Of a DNA stretch of 64,000 nucleotides, positions 8,416-17,023 are shown piece by piece (the stretch's first letter is position 1; each line of letters opens with the position of its first letter). Below the pieces are notes generated by a model, which saw only the letters and a list, made by a program, of their open reading frames with translations, was not told the DNA's origin and made no database searches. The translations under genes and the position numbers were made by a program. Source of the stretch: Cellulomonas cellasea (GTDB lineage Bacteria > Actinomycetota > Actinomycetes > Actinomycetales > Cellulomonadaceae); NCBI RefSeq assembly GCF_006538745.1, contig NZ_BJLR01000035.1, forward strand, positions 80,642-144,641, in the 5' to 3' direction.

Positions 8416-9318
8416 TCAGGCGGCAGAGCCGAGCGCGGCCCGCGGGAACGTGACGCCCGTGAGCTCCTCCGAGACGTCCCACAGCCGCGCCGCGAGCGCA
8501 CGGTCCCGGGCCTTCGCGGACCGGCCGACGAGCGTCGGCGCCCCGCGCCCCTCGAGCAGGCCGCCCGGCCCGGCGTAGGAGTCGCCCGGCACGTCGGCGA
8601 CCGCGGCGAAGAGCGTCGGCAGCGCGCCCTGCTCCTCGCTCTGCGACATCAGCCGGCTCACGGCGCGCTCGACGGCGTGCCGCGCGCGGCTGCGCCCCTC
8701 GGACCGCAGCAGGTTCGTCGCCGCGAGGCCGGGGTGGGCGGCGGTCGCGATCACCGGGGAGCCGGCCTCGTCGAGGCGGCGCTGGAGCTCGGTGGTGAAC
8801 AGCAGGTTCGCGAGCTTGGACTGCGCGTACGCGGTCATCGCCCGGTACGGCTTGCGCTCCCACTGGAGGTCGGCGAAGTCGATGGACCCCATCCGGTGGC
8901 CGTTGGAGGAGACCGTCACGACGCGCCCCCGGATCCGCGGCAGGAGCAGGTTGGTGAGCGCGAAGTGACCGAGGTGGTTGGTCCCGAGCTGGAGCTCGAA
9001 GCCGTCGGCGGTCCGCGTGAGCGGCGGGATCATCACGCCCGCGTTGTTGATCAGGACGTCGACGTCCTCGGTGAGCTCGCTGGCGAAGGTGCGGACCGAC
9101 CCGAGGTCGGCGAGGTCGAGCCGGCGCACCTCGACGTCGCCGGTCATCCCCGCCGCGGCCTGACGGCCCTTCTCGGGGTCGCGCACCGCGAGCACGAGGC
9201 GTGCGCCGCGCTCGGCGAGCACCTGCGCGGCGACCCGGCCGATCCCGCTGTTGGCGCCCGTGACGACGACGGTGCGCCCGGTCATGGCGGGGACGTCCGC
9301 CGCGGAGAATGTTGTCAT
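8416..9318 (-). CDS. Short-chain dehydrogenase/reductase (retinol-dehydrogenase-like)
   Basis: NAD(P)-dependent SDR of 300 residues with a Rossmann fold. Visible motifs: cofactor loop TGANSGIG, NNAGVM, active-site Ser in VTVSSNGH and YAQSK (Tyr and Lys). The length and the LGTNHLGHFALT segment place it with the retinol-dehydrogenase-like and WWOX-like SDRs; the substrate is unknown. I chose the ATG at 9318 because TTGACG-18-TACCAT on the minus strand ends seven bases before it, implying a leaderless transcript. An ATG at 9327 would lie inside the -10 box. It is divergent from a TetR regulator with palindromes covering both control points, so it is probably the regulator's target. Confidence 0.9.
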   Translation of the reverse strand: MTTFSAADVPAMTGRTVVVTGANSGIGRVAAQVLAERGARLVLAVRDPEKGRQAAAGMTGDVEVRRLDLADLGSVRTFASELTEDVDVLINNAGVMIPPLTRTADGFELQLGTNHLGHFALTNLLLPRIRGRVVTVSSNGHRMGSIDFADLQWERKPYRAMTAYAQSKLANLLFTTELQRRLDEAGSPVIATAAHPGLAATNLLRSEGRSRARHAVERAVSRLMSQSEEQGALPTLFAAVADVPGDSYAGPGGLLEGRGAPTLVGRSAKARDRALAARLWDVSEELTGVTFPRAALGSAA

Positions 9319-9376
9319 GTGCAACATGGTAGGCAGGGGCCACCGATGTCGTCAATGACAACATCGGCGGTAGGCT
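9309..9376. promoter_or_regulatory. Divergent leaderless promoters with two TetR-type operator candidates
   Basis: Site 1 at 9309-9327 has arms ATGTTG and CAACAT around seven bases and covers the SDR start codon and -10 region. Site 2 at 9345-9365 is a 21-bp palindrome (18 of 21 symmetric positions, arms GATGTYGTCA and its complement) covering the SDR -35 box (TTGACG on the minus strand at 9350-9355). The SDR -10 is TACCAT (plus-strand ATGGTA, 9326-9331). For tetR, TAGGCT at 9371-9376 ends six bases before its GTG. Confidence 0.65.
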
Positions 9377-9382
9377 GACGGC

Positions 9383-10018
9383 GTGCCCGAGACGACCGAC
9401 GAGCGCCGCTACCACCACGGCAACCTGCGCACCGCCCTGCTCGACGCCGCGGAGCAGCGCCTCCGCGCGACCAGCCCCGACCAGGTGACGCTGCGCGACC
9501 TCGCCCGGGAGATCGGCGTGAGCCACGCCGCGCCGCGCCGGCACTTCGCCAACCGGCAGGCGCTGCTCGACGCGCTCGCCGAGGCCGGGTTCGCCCGCCT
9601 CGACGCCGCGCTGCGTGGCGCCGTCGCTGACGCCGGAGCCGACGTGCGCGACGCCGTCGCAGATGCCGGAGCCGACTTCCCCGCTCGCCTGCGCGCCGCG
9701 ATGACCGCGTACGTGCGCTTCGCGACCGAGAACGCCGCGCTCCTCGAGCTCATGTGGACGAGCAAGCACCGGGCCGGCGCGGAGCGGATCGTCGAGGCCG
9801 CCTCGGCCCCGTTCACGCTCATGCACGGGCTGGTCGTCGAGGGTCAGGAGCTCGGCGCGCTGCCCGCCGGGGACCCCGAGCGGACCGGCCTCGTCGCGTT
9901 CGCGACGCTCCAGGGCATCGCGTCGATGATCAACGGCGGCCTCGTCCGGCCCGAGCTGCTCGACGGGCTCGTGGAGACCGCCGTCGAGCAGCTGCTGCAC
10001 AGCGCCCCCGCCGGTTAG
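9383..10018 (+). CDS. TetR family transcriptional regulator
   Basis: One-component repressor of 211 residues. Residues 9-60 are the HTH DNA-binding domain (YHHGNLRTALLDAAEQRL, then VTLRDLAREIGVSHAAPRRHFANRQALLDALA). The remainder is a helical ligand/dimer domain of the WHG (TetR_C_33) type. An internal near-duplication, DAVADAGAD repeated in GAVADAGADVRDAVADAGADF, enlarges a helix at about residues 80-98. The transcript looks leaderless (TAGGCT, six bases, GTG). It probably represses the divergent SDR and itself through the palindromes in the gap. Its stop overlaps the convergent dehydrogenase stop by three bases. Confidence 0.92.
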   Translation: MPETTDERRYHHGNLRTALLDAAEQRLRATSPDQVTLRDLAREIGVSHAAPRRHFANRQALLDALAEAGFARLDAALRGAVADAGADVRDAVADAGADFPARLRAAMTAYVRFATENAALLELMWTSKHRAGAERIVEAASAPFTLMHGLVVEGQELGALPAGDPERTGLVAFATLQGIASMINGGLVRPELLDGLVETAVEQLLHSAPAG

Positions 10019-11238
10019 GCCGCCGGCACGACCGTGACGCGCAGGATGCGGTCGTCGCCGTCGCGCACCCGGCCACGGCCGTCGGTGTTGCCCGTGACGA
10101 CCCACAGCGAGCCGTCCGGTGCGACCTCGACGGCGCGCAGGCGGCCGTGCTCGCCGTCGAGCAGCGCCTGCGGCTCCCCCACGCCGTCGGCCCGCAGCGG
10201 CACGCGCCACAGCCGCTCGCCGCGCAGGCCCGCGAGGTAGACGCCCTCGTCGGTGACCGCGAGCCCGCTCGGCGACGCGTCCGACGTCGCCCACGTCGCG
10301 ACCGGTGCCACGAAGCCCTCGTCCTCGCCCCCGGGCCCCTCGACGACGGGCCAGCCGTAGCTGCTCCCGGGCGTGAGGACGTTGAGCTCGTCCCAGGTCT
10401 CCTGGCCGAACTCCGAGGCGAACATCCGCCCGTCTCCCGCCCAGCCGATGCCCTGGACGTTGCGGTGCCCGAGCGTCCACACCGGCGAGCCCGGGAACGG
10501 GTTGCCCGGCGCGGGCTCGCCCTCGGAGGTGATGCGCAGGACCTTGCCGCCGAGGCTGTCGCGCTCCTGCGCGAGCTGGGTGTCGTACGTGTCGCCGGTC
10601 GTGACGTAGAGGAACCCGTCAGGGCCGACCTCAAGGCGCCCGCCGTTGTGGTTCTGGCCCTTCGGGATGCCGGTGAGGACCTCGGTGACCTCGCCGAGCG
10701 TCGTGCCGTCGAGCGCGGCGGTGAGCACGCGGTTGTCGCGCGCGGCGGTGAGGTAGACGGCGACCGTCGTGCCGGCACCCGGGCCGGCGCCCGCCCCGTC
10801 CGACGCGTCCTCGGCGGGCAGGACCGCGACGCCGAGCAGCCCGCCCTCGCCCTGCGCGTCGGTCGCCCCCGCGATCGCCTCGGCACCCGGTCCGACGACG
10901 TCCGTCACGTCGCCCGCGGGGTCGACGACGACGAGCCGGCCCGCGTCGCGCAGCGTCACGAGCGCGCGGCCGTCGGGCAGGAAGTCCAGCCCCCACGGCA
11001 CGTCGAGCCCGGCGGCGACCTCGTCGACCCCGGCGACCTCGACCCGCGGGACCTCGGTCAGCGGCGCCCCGGTGCCCGCGGGCGCGGTCGGCACGGCGGA
11101 GCTCGCCGGGCTCAGCCCCGGCGTCGCGGCGTCGTCCCCCGAGCCCGATGCCGAGCACCCGGTGAGCAGCAGAGCGCCGACCGCGAGCGCGACCGCGCCG
11201 TCCACCCCTCGACCGTTCGACCGCGTCCGCCCGTTCAT
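10015..11238 (-). CDS. PQQ-dependent sugar dehydrogenase-like lipoprotein
   Basis: Exported beta-propeller protein of 407 residues in the soluble glucose/sorbosone dehydrogenase (GSDH) family, which oxidises aldoses using PQQ. A signal peptide ends in the lipobox LLTGC, so it is predicted to be a lipoprotein on the outer face of the membrane. Family motifs include LDVPWGLDFLPDGRALVT, GEGGLLGVAV, KGQNHNGGRLEVGPDGFLYVTTGD, LGHRNVQGIGW and GSSYGWP. Many actinobacterial members lack a known substrate and PQQ synthesis may be absent, so the activity is inferred. The ATG at 11238 is the first start that gives a clean lipoprotein signal. The site upstream is weak. Confidence 0.88.
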   Translation of the reverse strand: MNGRTRSNGRGVDGAVALAVGALLLTGCSASGSGDDAATPGLSPASSAVPTAPAGTGAPLTEVPRVEVAGVDEVAAGLDVPWGLDFLPDGRALVTLRDAGRLVVVDPAGDVTDVVGPGAEAIAGATDAQGEGGLLGVAVLPAEDASDGAGAGPGAGTTVAVYLTAARDNRVLTAALDGTTLGEVTEVLTGIPKGQNHNGGRLEVGPDGFLYVTTGDTYDTQLAQERDSLGGKVLRITSEGEPAPGNPFPGSPVWTLGHRNVQGIGWAGDGRMFASEFGQETWDELNVLTPGSSYGWPVVEGPGGEDEGFVAPVATWATSDASPSGLAVTDEGVYLAGLRGERLWRVPLRADGVGEPQALLDGEHGRLRAVEVAPDGSLWVVTGNTDGRGRVRDGDDRILRVTVVPAA

Positions 11239-11373
11239 GCCCGCCAGCCTCGCGGCTCGCGGGCCGCACCGCCTCCCGACGGTGCGGGCGTGCGGCACGG
11301 GCGCCCGCCGACGGTCCCGGAGCGTCAGGCGTCAGCCGTCAGGCGTCAGGCCGCGATCCTGCGCGCGCCCAGG

Positions 11374-12558
11374 TCAGCCCAGCCGCGTGAGCCCGCGCCG
11401 CAGCCCGCGCACCGCCTGCGCGATCCGCTGCTCGTTCTCGATGAGCGCGAACCGCACGTGCCGGTCACCGCCGGGCCCGAACCCGACGCCCGGCGAGACC
11501 GCGACGTCGCACTCCCGCACGAGGTGCTGCGCGAACTCGATCGACCCCATCTCGGCGTACTGCTCGGGGATCCGCGCCCAGGCGAACATCGTGCCGCGCG
11601 GCTTGAGGATGTCCCACCCGATGCGCGTCAGGCCGTCGTAGAGCGCGTTGCGCCGCGACTCGTAGACGGTGTTGAGCTCGGCCGGGTAGTCCGCGGCCTC
11701 GTTGAGCGTCACGGTCGCCGCGATCTGGATCGGCTGGAAGGTGCCGTAGTCGAGGTAGCTCTTGAGCTTCGCGAGCGCGCCGACGACGTCCGGGCGCCCG
11801 ACGAGGAACGCGACGCGCCAGCCCGCCATCGAGAACGACTTCGTCATCGAGTACAGCTCGACGGCAACCTCCTTGGCGCCCGTGCACTGCAGGATCGACG
11901 GCGGCGTCCACCCGTCGAAGCACATGTCGGCGTAGGCGAGGTCGTGCACGAGCACCACGTCGCGCTCGCGCGCCCAGTCGACCAGGCGCTGCAGGTCGGG
12001 CAGGTCCACGGTCGTCGTCGTGGGGTTGTGCGGGAACGAGAGCACGACGACGCGCGGCTTGGGCCAGCCGAGCTCCCACGCCTCCATGACACGGTCGATG
12101 TACCCCGCACCGTCGTCGCCGTCGCCGATCGGGACCTGCCGGGCGTCGGCCCCCGCGAAGTACGGGCCCCAGATGTGGATGGGGTAGCTCGGCGTCGGGA
12201 CGATCGCGGCGTCGCCCGGCTGCAGCAGCACCCACATGAGGTGGCTGAAGCCCTCCTTCGCGCCGATCGTCGAGATGACCTCGGTCTCCGGGTCGAGGCT
12301 CACGCCGAAGCGGCGCTGGTACAGGTCGGCGACGGCCTGGCGGAGCTTGGGGATGCCGCGCGACGAGGAGTACCGGTGGTTGCGCGTGTTCTGGGCCGCC
12401 TCGGTGAGCTTGTCGACCGCGACCTGCGGGCTCGGCAGGTCCGGGTTGCCGAAGCCGAGGTCGATCACGTCGTGGCCGGCGCGGCGGGCCTCGAGCTTGA
12501 GCGAGTCGATGATCGTGAACACGTAGGGCGGCAGGCCCGGGATGCGACGGAACTCCAT
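11374..12558 (-). CDS. PLP-dependent class I/II aminotransferase (AlaC/YfdZ-like)
   Basis: Fold-type I aminotransferase of 394 residues, similar to glutamate-pyruvate aminotransferase AlaC and LL-diaminopimelate aminotransferases. Visible: DLGFGNPDLPSP at the N-terminus, HRYSSSRGIPKLRQAVADLY, SFPHNPTT, HDLAYADMCFDG (PLP-binding Asp/Tyr) and the Schiff-base Lys in SMTKSFSMAGWR, with the C-terminal substrate Arg in HVRFALIEN. Alanine synthesis is the most likely role, but a DAP-pathway role is not excluded. TAGCGT (minus strand, 12565-12570) ends six bases before the ATG, so the message is probably leaderless. Confidence 0.92.
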   Translation of the reverse strand: MEFRRIPGLPPYVFTIIDSLKLEARRAGHDVIDLGFGNPDLPSPQVAVDKLTEAAQNTRNHRYSSSRGIPKLRQAVADLYQRRFGVSLDPETEVISTIGAKEGFSHLMWVLLQPGDAAIVPTPSYPIHIWGPYFAGADARQVPIGDGDDGAGYIDRVMEAWELGWPKPRVVVLSFPHNPTTTTVDLPDLQRLVDWARERDVVLVHDLAYADMCFDGWTPPSILQCTGAKEVAVELYSMTKSFSMAGWRVAFLVGRPDVVGALAKLKSYLDYGTFQPIQIAATVTLNEAADYPAELNTVYESRRNALYDGLTRIGWDILKPRGTMFAWARIPEQYAEMGSIEFAQHLVRECDVAVSPGVGFGPGGDRHVRFALIENEQRIAQAVRGLRRGLTRLG

Positions 12559-12652
12559 GGACCGACGCTAGTGCCCACGTCCGCGCGCGCACCCGCTCCG
12601 CCACGCTGCGAGACTCGGGACGCAGACCGCCCGCACGACCCGGAGGAGCACC

Positions 12653-13333
12653 GTGACGCAGCAGGACCCGCAGGCACAGCCGGCGCGCGACGGCGCCACC
12701 CCCGGGCCGGCCCCGACGGCCCCGGACGCCGCTCCCAGGGCAGCGGCTTCCGACGCCGGACCCGTGCGCGCGCTGCTCGTCGTCGACGTGCAGCCGACCT
12801 TCTGCGAGGGCGGCTCGCTCCCGGTCGAGGGCGGCAACGCCGTCGCCGCCGCGATCGCGCGCTACGTCGAGGTGCACCGCGACCGGTACCCGCTCGTGGT
12901 CACGACGCAGGACTGGCACGTCGACCCGGGCGCGCACTTCAGCGACACCCCGGACTTCGTCGACACCTGGCCGCCGCACGGCGTCGCGGGCACCCCCGAG
13001 GCCGCGATCCACCCCGCGCTCGCCGCGATGCTGCCCGACCTGAGCGTCCGCAAGGGTGAGTACGCCGCCGCCTACTCGGGCTTCGAGGGCGTCGACGCCG
13101 ACGGCCGCCCGCTCGCGGACCTGCTCCGCGAGGGCGGCGTGACCGACGTCGACGTGGTCGGGATCGCCGAGTCGCACTGCGTGCGCGCGACCGCGCTCGA
13201 CGCGCACGCGCTCGGCCTGCGGACCCGGGTGCTGACCGACCTGACCGTGCCCGTGACCCCCGAGCTCGGGGAGCAGGCGCGCGCCGAGCTCGCCGCCGCG
13301 GGGGTCGGGCTCGTCGCGTCGTACGACGCGTGA
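12653..13333 (+). CDS. pncA: Nicotinamidase / isochorismatase-family hydrolase
   Basis: Cysteine hydrolase of 226 residues that converts nicotinamide to nicotinate in NAD salvage. The catalytic triad is visible: Asp in LLVVDVQPTF, Lys in VRKGEY and Cys in ESHCVRATALDA. The metal-site motif DWHVDPGAHF is present, as in true nicotinamidases. The first 35 residues are a Pro/Ala-rich extension before the core domain. The GTG start has CGGAGGAG seven bases upstream. The next gene overlaps by four bases, so the two are probably co-translated. Confidence 0.9.
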   Translation: MTQQDPQAQPARDGATPGPAPTAPDAAPRAAASDAGPVRALLVVDVQPTFCEGGSLPVEGGNAVAAAIARYVEVHRDRYPLVVTTQDWHVDPGAHFSDTPDFVDTWPPHGVAGTPEAAIHPALAAMLPDLSVRKGEYAAAYSGFEGVDADGRPLADLLREGGVTDVDVVGIAESHCVRATALDAHALGLRTRVLTDLTVPVTPELGEQARAELAAAGVGLVASYDA

Positions 13334-14061
13334 GCGCGTCCCGACCGGCGCCCCGCACCGACGTCGGCGTGCCCGCCGAGGCCCGGGCCCTCTACCCCGA
13401 GGTCGTGGCAGCGAGACCCGTCGACGGCCGTGGGCCGCACTGGGAGCCGGGGGACGTCGTGTTCTGGCGCGAGTCCCGCCATCGCGGGCACCCTGTCCGG
13501 GTGGTGCGGGACGACGCTCGCGGACTCGTCGTCTGGCTGCCTCGCGGGTCCGAGTCCGTCGTCGCCCGGCTGCCGGACGGCCGGGACGTGCGCGCCGTGC
13601 GGCCGTCGGAGCGGGACCTCGACACCGAGATCCCCACCCGGAGGCGGTGGCAGGGCGGGGGCCAGGTGCGCGTCGCCCCGACGGGTGCGCCGTGGTCGTT
13701 CTGGTTCTTCACGGGCGCCGACGGCGGGTGGACCGGTGTCTACGTCAACGTGGAGCTACCGCACCGGCGCGGCGCACGGACCACGGTGACTCACGACCTC
13801 GTGCTCGACCTCCTGGTCCACCCGGACGGGTCCTGGCAGTACAAGGACGAGGACGAGCTCGCCGACCTGGAGGGGGCGGGCACGATCTCGCCGGAGCTCT
13901 CGGCCTGGGTGCGCGCGCAGGGCGCCGCGGCCGCGGCGGTCGTCGAGCGCCGAGGCTGGCCGCTCGACGAGGGGTGGGGCTCGTGGCGCCCACCGACCGG
14001 GTGGGACGAGCCCCTGCCCCTGCCCGACGACGTCCGGTACGCGGCGGACGAGCTCAGCTGA
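13330..14061 (+). CDS. DUF402 domain protein
   Basis: Soluble protein of 243 residues with the DUF402 (FomD/YgaC-like) fold: WFFTGADGGWTGVYVNVELPHRR, THDLVLDLLVHPDGSWQYKDEDELADLE. Characterised relatives hydrolyse nucleoside diphosphates or nucleotidyl phosphonates using a divalent metal; the substrate here is unknown. The N-terminal half carries VFWRESRHRGHPVRVVRDD, typical of the longer actinobacterial members. The GTG start overlaps the nicotinamidase stop (GTGA), implying translational coupling. Confidence 0.85.
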   Translation: MSASRPAPRTDVGVPAEARALYPEVVAARPVDGRGPHWEPGDVVFWRESRHRGHPVRVVRDDARGLVVWLPRGSESVVARLPDGRDVRAVRPSERDLDTEIPTRRRWQGGGQVRVAPTGAPWSFWFFTGADGGWTGVYVNVELPHRRGARTTVTHDLVLDLLVHPDGSWQYKDEDELADLEGAGTISPELSAWVRAQGAAAAAVVERRGWPLDEGWGSWRPPTGWDEPLPLPDDVRYAADELS

Positions 14062-14121
14062 CCCCGCCCGCGTCAGGCGCCGACGGCGCGACCCGCCGCT
14101 ACGACGGCAGCGCTCGCCCGC

Positions 14122-15888
14122 TCAGCCCGCGAGCGGCCCCATCGCGTGCAGCTGCGCGTACGCGCCCCCGCGCGCGACGAGCTCCTCGTGCGCCCCGATC
14201 TCGACGAGCCGCCCGTCGCGCATCACCGCGATGCGGTCGGCGCCCTGGATCGTGGTGAGCCGGTGCGCGACGACGAACGTCGTGCGGCCCTTCATCAAGC
14301 GCGCCAGGGCCTCCTGGACCAGGCGCTCCGACGCGGTGTCGAGCGCGGACGTGGCCTCGTCGAGCACGAGGACCCGCGGGTCGCGCACGAGCGCGCGGGC
14401 GATCGCGAGCCGCTGGCGCTGACCGCCCGAGAGGCGTGCGCCGCGCTCCCCGATCACGGCGTCGAGCCCGCCCATGGCGTCGACGAACTCGAGCGCGTTG
14501 GCGTCCCGGAGCGCGGCGCGGACCGCGTCGTCCGACAGGTCCGGGCTCCCGTACGTGACGTTGGCGCGCACGCTGCCCTCGAACAGCAGCGACTCCTGCG
14601 GCACGACGGCCAGGAACCGGCGGTAGGTGCGCAGGTCGAGGCCCGCCATGTCGCGGCCGTCGAGCAGGATGCGCCCCTGGGTCGGGGCGAGGAACCCGAT
14701 GACCATGTTGAGGACCGTCGACTTCCCCGAGCCGGAGGGGCCGACGAGCGCGACCGTCTCCCCCGCCGCGACGTCGAGCGTCAGCCCGTCGACCGCGTGC
14801 TCGTCGGGCGCGTCGTCGTACGCGAACCGCACGTCCTCGAAGCGCACCGCACCCGCGACGTCGGCCACCTCAGCCTTGCCGGCGTTGCGCTCGAGGTCGG
14901 GCTCGGTCAGGACCTCGCCCATCGACCGGATCGACTCGAGACCCTTGGTCACCACGGGCGCGAGGCTGAGCAGCGCGGTCACGGAGCCGGTGAGCGCCAT
15001 GAAGTAGCTCGAGAGCATCACGACGTCGCCCGGGCTGACGGCGAACACCCCGGTCCACGCGACCCACGCGGCGCCGACCAGGCACGCGACGCTGAGCAGC
15101 TGGAACGTGATCCACGCGAGCGCGCCGAACTTGCCGTTGACGACGTCGAGCCGGATCCCGGCCTCCCGGACCCCGACGAGCGAGCGGTCCATGCGGTCGA
15201 GCTCGTCGGTCTCGAGCGCGTGCGCGCGCGTGATCGGGATGAGGTGCGTCATCTCGCTCACGCGCGCCGACATCTGCTCGACCTGCGCCCGGAACGCCGC
15301 GTTGCGCGCGGTCATGCGCCGGCGCATCGCGACGACGAGCAGCGCCGACGCGGGCACCGCGACCGCGAACACGGGCAGGAACTCGGGGACGCGCACCGCG
15401 GTGATGACGATCGCGCCGGCGAGGGTCGTGACCGCCGCCATGCCGGAGTCGAACGTCTGCCGGGTGCTCTCGACGACGTTCTCGACGTCGCGCACGATCT
15501 TCGCCTGGAGCACGCCGGCGCTGATCCGGCGGTGGTAGCCGATCGAGAGCTCCTGCAGGCGGCGGCACAGCGCCATGCGCAGGTTCGTCTCGACGGTGCG
15601 GACCGAGAGGGAGAGCTGGCGGATGAACAGGACGCTCAGCGGGTAGTTCTGGCCGATGAACAGCGCCATGAGCGCGGCGGCCCACCACAGGTCCCGCAGC
15701 GGGCGGTGCTCGACGACGATGTCGATCACCTCGGCGGTGAGCACCGGCATGATCCACACCGGCGAGTGCTTGAACGCGAACGCCACCGCGGCGACGAGGA
15801 GCCGCCGGCGCTGGCCCGTGAACAGGTACGCGAGCGTGCGCAGGGGTCGGCCGCCCTGGTAGCGGTCCTCGAGCAGCTCGCCGGTCAC
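14122..15888 (-). CDS. ABC transporter, fused permease and ATPase (exporter type)
   Basis: Half-size ABC exporter of 588 residues. The N-terminal part contains about six membrane helices, beginning RRRLLVAAVAFAFKHSPVWIMPVL. The C-terminal nucleotide-binding domain has Walker A GPSGSGKST, Q-loop VVPQESLLFEG, signature LSGGQRQRLAIARAL, Walker B VLVLDEATSALD and H-loop VVAHRLTT. It would act as a homodimer or pair with another half-transporter; no partner is adjacent. Substrate unknown. The GTG at 15888 follows TACGAT (minus strand, 15895-15900) by six bases, so translation is probably leaderless. Confidence 0.92.
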   Translation of the reverse strand: MTGELLEDRYQGGRPLRTLAYLFTGQRRRLLVAAVAFAFKHSPVWIMPVLTAEVIDIVVEHRPLRDLWWAAALMALFIGQNYPLSVLFIRQLSLSVRTVETNLRMALCRRLQELSIGYHRRISAGVLQAKIVRDVENVVESTRQTFDSGMAAVTTLAGAIVITAVRVPEFLPVFAVAVPASALLVVAMRRRMTARNAAFRAQVEQMSARVSEMTHLIPITRAHALETDELDRMDRSLVGVREAGIRLDVVNGKFGALAWITFQLLSVACLVGAAWVAWTGVFAVSPGDVVMLSSYFMALTGSVTALLSLAPVVTKGLESIRSMGEVLTEPDLERNAGKAEVADVAGAVRFEDVRFAYDDAPDEHAVDGLTLDVAAGETVALVGPSGSGKSTVLNMVIGFLAPTQGRILLDGRDMAGLDLRTYRRFLAVVPQESLLFEGSVRANVTYGSPDLSDDAVRAALRDANALEFVDAMGGLDAVIGERGARLSGGQRQRLAIARALVRDPRVLVLDEATSALDTASERLVQEALARLMKGRTTFVVAHRLTTIQGADRIAVMRDGRLVEIGAHEELVARGGAYAQLHAMGPLAG

Positions 15889-16034
15889 CGCGTCATCGTA
15901 ACGATTCGACCGCGATCCCACCGGGTGATCCCGCGGACCGGCGCCCGCGCGCGCCGCTGTCCCGGACGCGCCGGTCGTGCAGCGGGCGGACGAGCAGGCG
16001 CCCGACGAGCCCGGGCGGCCGGCGCCCCCGAGCC

Positions 16035-16892
16035 TCAGCGCGAGCGCGCCGCCAGCGCCGCCGCGTACAGGTCCCGCTTGGCGACCTGGCCCGCGACCGC
16101 GACGTCGGCCACGGCGTCCTTGAGCCGCTCGCCGCCGTCGGCGCGCGCGAGCACCTCGACGACGAGGTCCGCCATCGACGTCGCGGCCGGCCCCGCGACC
16201 CCCGCGACGACGACTGCGATCTCCCCGCGCACCTCGCCGTCGGCGGCCCATGCCGCGAGCTCCGCGACCGGGCCGCGGAGCACCTCCTCGTACGTCTTGG
16301 TCAGCTCGCGGCACACCGCGGCGGGCCGGTCGTCACCGAACGCCTCCGCCATCGCCGCGAGCGTCTCCGCGAGCCGGTGCGGCGCCTCGAAGAACACCAT
16401 CGTGCGCCGCTCGGTCGCGAGGGCCGCGAGCGCGCGCGACCGCTCGCCGGCCTTGCGCGGCGGGAAGCCCTCGAAGCAGAACCGGTCGGTCGGCAGCCCG
16501 GACAGCGCGAGCGCCGTCAGCACCGCGCTCGGCCCCGGCGCCGCGGTGACGCGCAGCCCGGCCTCGACCGCGGCGGCGACGACCCGGAAGCCGGGGTCGG
16601 ACACCGACGGCATCCCGGCGTCGGTCACGACGACCACGGTGCCGCCCTGCGCGACGACCTCGAGCAGCTCGCGCGCGCGGGCCGCCTCGTTGTGCTCCTG
16701 ATAGCTGACGACCCGCCCGCCGACGGTCACGCCCATGCGCGCCGCGAGCGCCCGCAGCCGGCGCGTGTCCTCGGCGGCGACGACGTCCGACTCCTCGAGC
16801 AGCCGGCGCAGGCGCGGAGAGGCGTCCTCGACGTCGCCGATGGGGGTCGCCGCGAGGACGAGCCGGCCGGCCGGGGTGCCTGGTGTGCTCAC
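16035..16892 (-). CDS. rsmI: 16S rRNA 2'-O-ribose methyltransferase RsmI
   Basis: SAM-dependent methyltransferase of 285 residues that methylates the 2'-O of C1402 (E. coli numbering) in 16S rRNA. Diagnostic motifs are LVLAATPIGDVEDASPR at the start, VAAEDTRR, SYQEHNE, VVVTDAGMPSVSDPG and APGPSAVLTALALSGLP, then FEGFPPRK and the tetrapyrrole-methylase-like C-terminal domain. Divergent from the O-mannosyltransferase gene, the usual actinobacterial arrangement. The GTG at 16892 fits the family N-terminus; a longer reading frame upstream is not similar to the family. Confidence 0.95.
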   Translation of the reverse strand: MSTPGTPAGRLVLAATPIGDVEDASPRLRRLLEESDVVAAEDTRRLRALAARMGVTVGGRVVSYQEHNEAARARELLEVVAQGGTVVVVTDAGMPSVSDPGFRVVAAAVEAGLRVTAAPGPSAVLTALALSGLPTDRFCFEGFPPRKAGERSRALAALATERRTMVFFEAPHRLAETLAAMAEAFGDDRPAAVCRELTKTYEEVLRGPVAELAAWAADGEVRGEIAVVVAGVAGPAATSMADLVVEVLARADGGERLKDAVADVAVAGQVAKRDLYAAALAARSR

Positions 16893-17023
16893 GCCGCAAG
16901 CCTGCCACCCGGCGGCCGCGGCCCCGACCCGGGGTCCTGACGCGGGTCGACGGGCGCCCACGGGGCGGACGGATCGGGCGCAGCGGGGGGCGCGCGCGGA
17001 AGCGCTCCCCCTACGATGACCGG

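Noticed and set aside
6218..10480. A continuous 1420-codon minus-strand frame across the endoglucanase, SDR and regulator region
   Set aside because: Only the last 378 codons make sense, with their own signal peptide and ribosome site. The rest is noise opposite or out of frame with real genes.
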